From Flavobacteriaceae bacterium CRH (GTDB lineage Bacteria; Bacteroidota; Bacteroidia; Flavobacteriales; Flavobacteriaceae), in the NCBI GenBank assembly GCA_001507425.1, contig LMAJ01000020.1, forward strand, positions 1-64,000: DNA of 64,000 nt, in the 5' to 3' direction. Below the pieces are notes generated by a model that was not told the origin of the DNA, searched no databases, and saw only the letters and a program-made list of their open reading frames with translations. Of this stretch, positions 17,940 to 25,575 are shown piece by piece. Every line of letters starts with the position of its first letter. Within the stretch, counting starts at the first letter, position 1. The translations under genes and the position numbers were made by a program.

Positions 17940-19109
17940 TTAAATTAAAAAGTTTAAATATTTTTTTTTGTCAATTTTGTTATTTATAACCATTAATGTA
18001 CCTAACTTACCATATAATAAAGATAGATCTGAACTGGTTAAATCGTCATTATTATCTATGCTCATATACACTAAGGTTCTATCAATCCAATAGTTATAAC
18101 TCTCCTCGTAATATTCTTCAGGATCTAATAGTGATAATTCTTTATACAATTGTGCCACCCCTGAACTACCATGGCAAAAATGATGATTTTCTATTCCTGT
18201 AGTCTTAAATGTTTTTCTTTTGGTAGTTTCCTTTCCAATGATTTCTGACAACGATAAGTTCACTGGATTCTTAAGTAACATCCCGGTTCTTTGCAGTATA
18301 TAAGAAAAAGACAAATCACTATTACACCAACAAAGTCTATTATTTTGATGTCTTACTAATGCGTTTTCTTTGAAGAAAATTTTATAAGGTTTAAATATAT
18401 GAGTATGCTCTACTTTATAGTCGTAGTCTAAATTTGAGTTGATGTTTTTTAGACAACTATTGATAATAAATAAAGCTTTGCTGTTACTCTCAGAAATGGT
18501 TAATAGTGTTTGGATAAGGGCTAGATGACCGTGGTTTAACCCAAAATTCATTCCTTCGACATAAGAATCGTCCATTTCTGTATAAAACAAAAACTCATCG
18601 TTTTTGCATCTCTCAAACAATAAATCTATAATGTTATCGATTTTTTGTGCATCGTTTACGGTTATTAAATAAAAAAGAATACCGATAGATCCATTGAAAT
18701 AGCCAAAATTATTTTCGGAAACCATCTTTAATGCTTTCTCATAAACTATCTCGCTTATAGTATCAATTTGTTGCTTAAAATTCTCATCTAAAATTCCAAA
18801 TTCCATAAGAATAGTCAACACATATCCTAACCCTGTAATACCATATGATAGTGTAGCATTAGAATATAAACTATTCTCTGCTTGAGTATCACAGTTTTCA
18901 AATATGGATTCTAGTAATTCAGCTATTTTATCAACATAAACTGTATCATTGGTAGTTTCATAAAGTGATAGCAAATATATTATTACACCCAACTTTCCTC
19001 TTAACAAATCATCTGTGATAGAATTGAAATCAAAAGCCAGTATCTTTTTGTTATAGGATTCAATTAAATCTATTGCTTTATCTTCGGTTTCATTAATTTT
19101 ATAAATCAT
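17940..19109 (-). CDS. Lanthionine cyclase LanC, zinc site intact
   Basis: A 389-residue LanC-like alpha/alpha barrel that joins Cys thiols to dehydroamino acids. The zinc ligands are present: Cys262 in LCWCNSD (variant of WCYG), and Cys312-His313 in HHFCHGSSG. The catalytic His is likely His193 in FGLNHGHLA. GxxG-type repeat turns (SYGITGLGYVL, GYFNGSIGILF) are also seen. It overlaps the upstream LanC-like gene by 11 bp and lies 4 bp from the flavin oxidoreductase. This is the only active-looking cyclase in the window, so it may serve both lanthipeptide loci. Confidence 0.9.
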   Translation of the reverse strand: MIYKINETEDKAIDLIESYNKKILAFDFNSITDDLLRGKLGVIIYLLSLYETTNDTVYVDKIAELLESIFENCDTQAENSLYSNATLSYGITGLGYVLTILMEFGILDENFKQQIDTISEIVYEKALKMVSENNFGYFNGSIGILFYLITVNDAQKIDNIIDLLFERCKNDEFLFYTEMDDSYVEGMNFGLNHGHLALIQTLLTISESNSKALFIINSCLKNINSNLDYDYKVEHTHIFKPYKIFFKENALVRHQNNRLCWCNSDLSFSYILQRTGMLLKNPVNLSLSEIIGKETTKRKTFKTTGIENHHFCHGSSGVAQLYKELSLLDPEEYYEESYNYWIDRTLVYMSIDNNDDLTSSDLSLLYGKLGTLMVINNKIDKKKYLNFLI

Positions 19110-20286
19110 AATTTAAAAAGCTTAAATAGTCATTGTCTATCTTTATTTCCTTCGTCATTAATGCCATACCTATCCCGGCTACTCCTTGTGAAAATCCCAG
19201 TTGTGCATAATCGTAAATCCCATTGAAGTAAGTGTTGTATCCCGCAGAATCAGTGGAGTCAGGCTCATTACCAAATTCTAAAATCTTATTATACCAATAA
19301 TCTCTAGCGCATAAAATTTTATCATTCTGTGTTAAATCATATAGCAAATTAAAGACTATATATAATCCCGAGGCTCCATAAATTAAATTAGCATCTCTTA
19401 TATATTTCCTATCTTCATCCCTAAAACAAGCCGCATTTTCCAGTATTAATAAAGCTTCTTCACAATAATCTTTATTTTTTAAAATCTCGCCCGCTTTATA
19501 TATAATATATCCAATACCAATATCTCCATAAGAAAGGTTCTGATATTCATAACTATCATTCTCAAAGGCATTTACAGGAAACCAATTGACCCCAGATTTA
19601 TTATTCTGTGATAAGAGAAAAGCAATGCTTGAGTTCAGGAGTACTTCACAACGTTCTGTTTCTATTCCAGCTTTAAATAAATGAAGCAAAAAAGATACTA
19701 CCCCTGCCACACCATGTCCTAATCCTAATTCTACATATGGTTTTTTAGGATTTCTAAAGTTAAACTTCCAATATCTGAGATCCCCTTCAAATAAAGATAA
19801 GTTCTCTATACGATCAAGAATTTTATGAAGTAGGTAATTTCTGTTATTGTTTTCTCTTTTAACAAAATAATAGCCTACTTTCAAAAGACCAGCCGTATAA
19901 CCTAAATCTCCTTCATCTATTTTTTTTAGTAAGTTGGCTTCGATAACATCGTCTAAATCATTTAAATAATCTAAAATGTCATCGCTTAATATTTCTTTCT
20001 TATAGAGAAACATTAGATATAAACCAATTTCTACGATTTCAATTTGAGGATTTGGACTTTTATAATTTTCGTCTAGTTTAGACATCGACTGTTCCAAGTA
20101 ATAGACTGCAGTTTGAAGAGATTTTTCTTTTGCTGAGTATAAATATTCGTAATAATAAAACAATGAAAAACCAAGTATTCCATCAGAATAACCAATGTAA
20201 TTAATTAAATCCTCACTCTTTGATATACTTTTTTGAATTTCATCTATTTTGATAAGAGATTCAGTAATATATTGATTTTTAACCAT
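19099..20286 (-). CDS. LanC-like protein lacking zinc ligands
   Basis: A 395-residue protein with the LanC fold pattern: GYSDGILGFSLF (32-43), DLGYTAGLLKVG (127-138), ELGLGHGVAGV (186-196), GDIGIGY (254-260) and GFSQGVAGIGMAL near the end. Where cyclases have WCYG it reads LSYG (251-254), and where they have CHG it reads IYG (302-304), so all three zinc ligands are gone, while the active-site-type His191 remains. It is thus probably not a cyclase by itself but a partner or scaffold of the intact LanC encoded next to it (11-bp overlap). It is the first enzyme gene after the precursor, 310 bp downstream. Confidence 0.82.
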   Translation of the reverse strand: MVKNQYITESLIKIDEIQKSISKSEDLINYIGYSDGILGFSLFYYYEYLYSAKEKSLQTAVYYLEQSMSKLDENYKSPNPQIEIVEIGLYLMFLYKKEILSDDILDYLNDLDDVIEANLLKKIDEGDLGYTAGLLKVGYYFVKRENNNRNYLLHKILDRIENLSLFEGDLRYWKFNFRNPKKPYVELGLGHGVAGVVSFLLHLFKAGIETERCEVLLNSSIAFLLSQNNKSGVNWFPVNAFENDSYEYQNLSYGDIGIGYIIYKAGEILKNKDYCEEALLILENAACFRDEDRKYIRDANLIYGASGLYIVFNLLYDLTQNDKILCARDYWYNKILEFGNEPDSTDSAGYNTYFNGIYDYAQLGFSQGVAGIGMALMTKEIKIDNDYLSFLNYDL

Positions 20287-20550
20287 TTTTAATTACAAAA
20301 TTAAATTTTACAAAAAAAGCATTAAAAAAAAAGGCTGTAACTGTTGAAGACTATCAATTTTACAATTCTAACAATTCAACAAAAAATATTGCCAGAATCA
20401 TAAACCTGTTTAAAAAGATACTTTAGGCTGTTGCAAAAAATAATGGCTGGTTTTCTAGTTTAAAAAAGCAGACTAATTACTTTATTTTACTATAAAACTA
20501 TGTTACGTGCACACTTAAGTTTGTATTTTAAAGAGGTAATTGTAAAAAGA

Positions 20551-20578
20551 AAGCAGTCGAAAAAACCTTCGACTGCTT
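20551..20578 (-). terminator. Hairpin between precursor 1 and the biosynthetic genes
   Basis: AAGCAGTCGAA and TTCGACTGCTT are perfect 11-bp arms; on the minus strand a TTTCTTTTT tract follows. It lies about 20 bp after the precursor stop. Such attenuators let the precursor be made in excess over the enzymes. Most of the remaining stretch 20287-20550 is empty. Confidence 0.75.
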
Positions 20579-20596
20579 CTAAATTAAATCAGTCTA

Positions 20597-20740
20597 TTAT
20601 TTTTTGTTGCAAGAATGATCATCGCAAGAAACTGCAGCTGGAGCCTGTCCACCTTTTATATCTTTCATTTGATTTTCTTGTAATTTTGAAACTGCATCTT
20701 TGTTAATTTGTAATCCCTTTTTTAATTGAATTTTTTTCAT
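20597..20740 (-). CDS. Class I lanthipeptide precursor 1 (47 aa)
   Basis: A 47-residue peptide starting MKKIQLKKGLQINKDAV. The leader ends QMKDIKGG at residues 24-31, a double-Gly site that suits the C39 exporter of the same locus. The predicted core is QAPAAVSCDDHSCNKK, with two Ser and two Cys arranged SC-x3-SC. Adjacent Ser-Cys pairs cannot cyclise on each other readily, so rings Ser38-Cys44 and/or Ser43-Cys39 are the simplest options. It is the first gene of the minus-strand operon lanC-like, lanC, LLM, lanB, exporter. The name precursor is inference from leader, size, content and position. Confidence 0.85.
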   Translation of the reverse strand: MKKIQLKKGLQINKDAVSKLQENQMKDIKGGQAPAAVSCDDHSCNKK

Positions 20741-20808
20741 GATTTAAATATTAATTGTTTAGAAATAATAGAATACCTTTTATTGTCGTAAACTCCTTTT
20801 TGGACATC

Positions 20809-20820
20809 GCTTGCGCAAGC
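20809..20820. repeat. Perfect 12-bp palindrome upstream of precursor 1
   Basis: GCTTGCGCAAGC lies about 70 bp upstream of the precursor start, in the 149-bp gap between it and the receptor gene. It could be a regulator site or the loop-closing stem of a weak hairpin after the receptor gene. Confidence 0.4.
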
Positions 20821-20889
20821 ATTATTTAGAACAAACTAAATACACAACAGTAGCTTTCTGTCATGACTCGAGAATGTTTAAATCTTTTT

Positions 20890-23280
20890 TTAATTTTCAA
20901 CCCTGGATCTCTCTTCTTCATTTCCAAAACGTCTTTCCTGAACTTTCAGCTGTTTATTACCAAATTTATATTTTAGCGATAATCGAACCATTTGGCTGTC
21001 GTAATAATTACGGAATTCTTGTTTTATACCATTGCTATATTTGGTATAAGTAGCGATTTCTGTTTTAAAAATATCTTCTCCAGTAAGTGTTAACTGAAGT
21101 TTTTTGCTGAGCAACATATATTTTAGTGATAGTGACAATGATTGTGAAGCAGTACTATGCGACAAGCTAACTGCTCCTGGAAAACTATACCAATAATTTA
21201 AACTAAATAAAAAAGATTTGTCTGCATTTAGTATAAAATCATTATTGGTCGTAAAATAAGACTGATATCCTTTTTGTTGCGCGACCGTTATTGCTGAAGT
21301 CGAATTAGCAATCGAATATCCAAAATAAAAAGAGTTTGTACTTGTCCACCATTTCAATTTATCAAAAACATAACTTTCAGATATACCATATTCTTTGACA
21401 TTTATAAAGTTTAATACAAAATAATGTACAATATTAGTAGAGGCTTCAACTATTCCTAATTGCTTAAAACCATCAATTTTATTGGAGAAAGTCAATTTGC
21501 TCTCCAGTTTTTTGTACCCATAGGTAAGCTCGAAGTTGTCAGAAAAAGAAGGTTTCAAAAAAGGGTTACCCTCTATATAAACATATTCATTTTCACGTAT
21601 TATAAACGGGTTCAACTGTTCATAATTTGGTCTGGATATACGTCGGCTATAGTTTAATGACAAGATCTTATCTTCATCTGCCTTATAACTAATATAAGCT
21701 GTCGGAAAGAATTTGATATAATTATTTTCGTTGGTTTGGTTATTATTTATAGAATATCCTTTGGTTTGTGTGGCTTCTGCCCTTAATCCTACTTGCGCAG
21801 ACCATTTTGAGCTTATTTCTTTGTTTGCAGAAAAATAAAGAGCTTCTGTATTTTCAGTATAATCAAAAGCATTTGATTGTTTAGGGTCTAAAATTGGAGT
21901 TCCTGTTTCATTATAATAAAAAGAAGCATTATTTTTTGTTTTCGATTGCGAAACTTTTCCTCCGAAATTCATTATAGCCCATTTCTTTGGTACATCAAAA
22001 TCTATCTTACCCGAAAAATTGGCAATATTATTAGTATTTGAGCTTATCCCTGCAAAATAAGTATCAGGCATAATTATAGATTGATTATCAAAATGATTTC
22101 CTCTATAATTACTTTCGTCTGTTGCCTTGTAATCGAAATAATCTAAATCAATTGCTATTTTTGTACCAATAGTATCTAATTTAAAAATGTTGTGCCAATT
22201 TAGCGAATTTAATCTCGGACCAGTTGTGGAAAATCCATTATTCTTAATATAAGAATCTATCTGTTGGCTCTCGTTATTGATAATGGTAGCCAATCCGTCA
22301 GTGTCTATATTCATTTTATAAAAACTTCCAAGATATTGGATTCCTGTTGACCATTTTGGAGTAATTTCGTAGTCAATTGCTGCATTGAGACTTGAAAATT
22401 TATCATTGATTTTCCTTGGATTATTGTTCGCCCACAATTCTTTCTCGTAGTAGGTTTTGTTATTATCGACATTCAAAGTATTTACATTTCCAACATTAAT
22501 AGAACTTTGAAGCGACAATTTGTTTTTGTTGTAATTAAAATTGCCTAGCACACTTTTTGAAAAATAAACTCTTTGAGTGAAACTGGTGCCAAGAGCACCA
22601 TTCCAAGAATCTTTTTTCGCTTTCTTCAATTTTATATTTATCAACCCACTATTGCCCTCTGCACTATATTTTGCAGGTGGCGTAGTAATCACTTCAATAC
22701 TTTTAATATTTTCAGACGAGATGGTTTTTAGAAAATTTACTAAATCATCACCAGAGAGTTGTATCAATCTGTCATCAACCATTACTGCCATGCCATTCTT
22801 GCCAATCATGCTGATGGCATCATTTTGTACCCTAACGCCAGGAGTGATTTTTAACGCATCAATGGCATCACCACCATTAGCCGAGATGGTATTTTCTACA
22901 TTAAATATCAATCGATCAACTTTTCTTTCTATTATTTGTTTTTTACCCTGAACGACAATATCAGCTAACATTTCAGTCTTTTGACTAATTTTTATGACTC
23001 CCAAATCGAGTTCGTGTGTTAACTCTATTTTTGAAGTATATAATTTTTTTCCAAATTGTTTTATTTGTAAAAGATAATCCCCTTTTTCTATTGTAATTGT
23101 AAATTCACCATTAGAATTAGTTAACTCGCTTTCATTAGCGATTGAATCTTTATTTATCAATAAAACTTCAGCTAAATCGATAGGATTGTTTTCATGATTA
23201 ACAATTTTACCTGATACTTTAATCTGTGAAAACGAAACTGAACTATAAATAAGCATTAAGACAATAATATATTTTTTCAT
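20890..23280 (-). CDS. TonB-dependent-receptor-like outer-membrane beta-barrel protein
   Basis: A 796-residue protein. The start at 23280 is preferred because it gives a signal peptide (MKKYIIVLMLIYSSVSFSQ); an in-frame ATG 48 codons upstream would place polar residues first and include the promoter. After the signal come a carboxypeptidase-regulatory-like domain (about 20-105), a plug (DALKITPGVRV, VNFLKTISSENIKSIEVIT, AEGNSGLINI) and a long barrel ending in an aromatic-rich strand. No TonB box is obvious. It lies between the two lanthipeptide loci and diverges from the AraC-type regulator, so it could export, sense, take up or give immunity to a lanthipeptide; none is proven. Confidence 0.85.
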   Translation of the reverse strand: MKKYIIVLMLIYSSVSFSQIKVSGKIVNHENNPIDLAEVLLINKDSIANESELTNSNGEFTITIEKGDYLLQIKQFGKKLYTSKIELTHELDLGVIKISQKTEMLADIVVQGKKQIIERKVDRLIFNVENTISANGGDAIDALKITPGVRVQNDAISMIGKNGMAVMVDDRLIQLSGDDLVNFLKTISSENIKSIEVITTPPAKYSAEGNSGLINIKLKKAKKDSWNGALGTSFTQRVYFSKSVLGNFNYNKNKLSLQSSINVGNVNTLNVDNNKTYYEKELWANNNPRKINDKFSSLNAAIDYEITPKWSTGIQYLGSFYKMNIDTDGLATIINNESQQIDSYIKNNGFSTTGPRLNSLNWHNIFKLDTIGTKIAIDLDYFDYKATDESNYRGNHFDNQSIIMPDTYFAGISSNTNNIANFSGKIDFDVPKKWAIMNFGGKVSQSKTKNNASFYYNETGTPILDPKQSNAFDYTENTEALYFSANKEISSKWSAQVGLRAEATQTKGYSINNNQTNENNYIKFFPTAYISYKADEDKILSLNYSRRISRPNYEQLNPFIIRENEYVYIEGNPFLKPSFSDNFELTYGYKKLESKLTFSNKIDGFKQLGIVEASTNIVHYFVLNFINVKEYGISESYVFDKLKWWTSTNSFYFGYSIANSTSAITVAQQKGYQSYFTTNNDFILNADKSFLFSLNYWYSFPGAVSLSHSTASQSLSLSLKYMLLSKKLQLTLTGEDIFKTEIATYTKYSNGIKQEFRNYYDSQMVRLSLKYKFGNKQLKVQERRFGNEEERSRVEN

Positions 23281-23309
23281 TGAAATAAATAGTGTGATTT
23301 TTCTGAAGC

Positions 23310-23341
23310 CAAAACTAGAATAGTAATACAAGTCTAGCAAA
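23310..23341 (-). promoter_or_regulatory. Promoter of the outer-membrane receptor gene
   Basis: On the minus strand TTTG (23338-23341), 20 bp, then TAGTTTTG (23310-23317) matches the Bacteroidota -33/-7 promoter (TTTG, TAnnTTTG). It lies 30 bp upstream of the chosen start, supporting that start. Confidence 0.6.
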
Positions 23342-23357
23342 CTATTACTCTCGAGAT

Positions 23358-23396
23358 TCCTGAATTCAGACATTGATTTTCGTGAATTTCGACATT
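23358..23396. promoter_or_regulatory. Paired regulator motif between receptor and regulator genes
   Basis: TGAATTCAGACATT (23361-23374) and TGAATTTCGACATT (23383-23396) are direct repeats 22 bp, about two helical turns, apart. They sit just upstream of the receptor's -33 box. The 12-mer TGAATTTCGACA recurs exactly at 25279, upstream of precursor 2. Likely target of the AraC-type regulator encoded next to it. Confidence 0.6.
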
Positions 23397-23483
23397 CAAA
23401 AACCCATAAATAACTAAAAATCAATTATTTATTTTTTATAAGAAAAATCAATTATTTTAAATTAAAAGTTACTGCATTTACTG

Positions 23484-23491
23484 TATTTTTG
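23484..23491 (+). promoter_or_regulatory. Candidate -7 box of the TPR/AraC regulator gene
   Basis: TATTTTTG fits TAnnTTTG and lies 16 bp before the start codon at 23508. No clear -33 TTG was found, so this is weak. Confidence 0.4.
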
Positions 23492-23507
23492 TCAAAAGCC
23501 AACTTCA

Positions 23508-25232
23508 ATGACCTACTTACAATGGAATAAAATTCTTTTTTTATTTCTGACATCTTTTACATTATTAGGGCAATCGCAAAAAAAAGATCTAACAAAATTA
23601 TCTTATGATGCGTTACATGATCTATATTTCCAGAATGAAGGCAATCCTAAAAAGCAAATATCATATACAAACGCATATATGACCAAGGCCATAAGGGAAA
23701 ATAGCAACATCAGAAAAGCAAAAGCTAATTATCAAATTGCACTTTTATATTATAAAACTGATACCAATAAGGCTATTATGTATTTGGATAGTGTTATTAA
23801 ATATTCTCAAAACACAGGCGATAAATACTTTCCTGTAGCAGCTTATTGTGAAAAAGCAGATTTTCTTAAAATAAAATATCAGTTTAAAGAGGCTATGAGT
23901 AATTATAATCAAGCCGAAAAAATAGCACTGAAGACTAATACTGATTATTATTATGTAGTAAGAGAGTATATTGCCATAACTAAATCTGAAGATTTAGGCG
24001 ATTATAATGAAGCATTAGATATTTTTAAAGAATGTTACCGTTATTACAACACTGTAGATGTAAGGAGTTCTAAGTATTCCAGAAGATATCAGGATATTCT
24101 TTTTGGATTGGCAGATTGTTATAAATCATTACAGAATACCGATTCAACTACATATTATAATAAACTAGGATATAGAGAATCTAACATAACCAGGAATGAA
24201 GAATATAAATACCTTTTTATCTTAAACGAGGGAGCAAACCAAGCATTAAAAAAGAATTATAAAGTTGCATTAGACAGCATTCATAAAGCATTACCAAAGA
24301 TGATAGAGTATAATAACGTTGGAAATGTATTGGCAGCTTATTTTTATTTAGGAAAAGTGTATGATGGGTTAGGAAAAAAAACAATAGCAGCAGAAAATTT
24401 TATTAAAGTTGATTCTATTTATAAAGTAACAAAAGAAATAAGTACCGAATTTATAGATGGATATCCGTTTTTAATTACATATTATAAAAATTTAGGAGAC
24501 AAGGAAAACCAATTAAAGTACACAACAGCCTATATGGCTATAAATAGTGTATTGGAAAAAAATTATAAGAAATTAAATAAACTGGTACAGAAAGAATACG
24601 ATACTCCTCATTTAATTTCAGAAAAAGAAAGTGTTATTGAGTTTCTTAATAATGAACAAAGAAAGTTTTATTGGGGATTAGGATTTTTATTTACTGCTAT
24701 TATATTTATTTCAGGTTTTGGATTGCATCAATACCAACTTAAAAAAAAGTATCAAACGCGATTTAAAAAAATAATTAATCAATCATTAGAAGTCAAAGAA
24801 AACCAAATCGGAAATAATGACACAAAAACTATCAATAATATAGTAAAAACTGGAGATATTGGTATTGGCGAGGAATTAATAAACCATATTTTACAAAAAC
24901 TCAAAGTTTTTGAAAAGAACAAAGGATATCTTGAATCTAATATTACCATACAAACATTATCAACAATATTTGAAACGAATAGTAAATATGTATCCAAAAT
25001 TGTAAATGTATTTAAAGGAAAAACATTTATTCAATATATAAATGTTTTAAGGATAGAGTACGCTATCGTACAATTAAAAGAAAACAATAAACTTAGAAAA
25101 TATACTATTCAGGCATTAGCCTTAGAATTTGGATTTAACAATGCTGAATCATTTTCAACAGCTTTTTATAAAAAAACAGGCATAAAACCCACCTATTTTA
25201 TCAAAGAGCTGGATATGGATAAACAAGCATAA
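23508..25232 (+). CDS. Membrane-anchored TPR / AraC-type transcriptional regulator
   Basis: A 574-residue protein in four parts: an N-terminal signal-like segment (ILFLFLTSFTLLGQSQ), a periplasmic TPR-like region (about 30-380, e.g. AKANYQIALLYYKTDTNKAI), one transmembrane helix (388-407), and a cytoplasmic AraC-type double helix-turn-helix (480-566) with TLSTIFETNSKYVSKIVN and IQALALEFGFNNAESFSTAFYKKTG. Regulators of this build are common in Bacteroidota and pass periplasmic signals to DNA without a kinase. It is divergent from the receptor and 138 bp upstream of precursor 2, so it likely controls one or both loci, perhaps in response to a peptide. Confidence 0.88.
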   Translation: MTYLQWNKILFLFLTSFTLLGQSQKKDLTKLSYDALHDLYFQNEGNPKKQISYTNAYMTKAIRENSNIRKAKANYQIALLYYKTDTNKAIMYLDSVIKYSQNTGDKYFPVAAYCEKADFLKIKYQFKEAMSNYNQAEKIALKTNTDYYYVVREYIAITKSEDLGDYNEALDIFKECYRYYNTVDVRSSKYSRRYQDILFGLADCYKSLQNTDSTTYYNKLGYRESNITRNEEYKYLFILNEGANQALKKNYKVALDSIHKALPKMIEYNNVGNVLAAYFYLGKVYDGLGKKTIAAENFIKVDSIYKVTKEISTEFIDGYPFLITYYKNLGDKENQLKYTTAYMAINSVLEKNYKKLNKLVQKEYDTPHLISEKESVIEFLNNEQRKFYWGLGFLFTAIIFISGFGLHQYQLKKKYQTRFKKIINQSLEVKENQIGNNDTKTINNIVKTGDIGIGEELINHILQKLKVFEKNKGYLESNITIQTLSTIFETNSKYVSKIVNVFKGKTFIQYINVLRIEYAIVQLKENNKLRKYTIQALALEFGFNNAESFSTAFYKKTGIKPTYFIKELDMDKQA

Positions 25233-25278
25233 ATCCTTAATTAACAAAAACTTAAAACAATAAAAAACCAGAAATTCC

Positions 25279-25290
25279 TGAATTTCGACA
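25279..25290 (+). promoter_or_regulatory. Regulator motif upstream of precursor 2
   Basis: TGAATTTCGACA is identical to the motif at 23383-23394 and shares the preceding ATTCC with the one at 23356. It lies 41 bp upstream of the putative -7 box of precursor 2, an activator position. Confidence 0.6.
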
Positions 25291-25331
25291 AGGAAAATAA
25301 ACTATTTTACTTTTTATGAATAAGGCCACTA

Positions 25332-25339
25332 TATATTTG
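25332..25339 (+). promoter_or_regulatory. -7 box of the precursor 2 operon
   Basis: TATATTTG fits TAnnTTTG and lies 30 bp before the precursor start. No good -33 TTTG is seen at the usual spacing, as expected of an activator-dependent promoter. Confidence 0.55.
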
Positions 25340-25369
25340 CGGCTATACTAATAAACAAAATTCATACAA

Positions 25370-25537
25370 ATGAAACCTAGAAAAGAAAACAAAGCAATTA
25401 ACAAATTTAATTTAGAAAAATTTGAAGTAGCAAAATTGAAAAATTTGCATGTAATTAAAGGAGGAAATGCTCCTGGAGACGATCCAATTGATGGTACTGG
25501 TAATAAAGGTCAAAAATCATCCGGAGATTGTAGGTAA
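25370..25537 (+). CDS. Lanthipeptide-like precursor 2 (55 aa)
   Basis: A 55-residue peptide whose leader includes KFNLEKFEVAKLKNLHVIKGG split over residues 12-32 and ends in the Lys-Gly-Gly cleavage site shared with precursor 1. The predicted core runs from Asn33 (NAPGDDPIDGTGNKG) to QKSSGDCR, with Thr43, Ser50, Ser51 and a single Cys54. One lanthionine or methyllanthionine is thus possible, most simply a small ring from Ser50 or Ser51 to Cys54. It is 38 bp upstream of a protease gene and split LanB genes on the same strand. With only one Cys, a dehydrated linear product is also conceivable. Confidence 0.8.
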   Translation: MKPRKENKAINKFNLEKFEVAKLKNLHVIKGGNAPGDDPIDGTGNKGQKSSGDCR

Positions 25538-25575
25538 ATTAAAATGCACGTATTAAAAATTATCATTTAAAGCAG

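Noticed and set aside
23281..23424. Longer start for the outer-membrane receptor
   Set aside because: The extra 48 residues precede a clear signal peptide and overlap the promoter-like sequence at 23310-23341.
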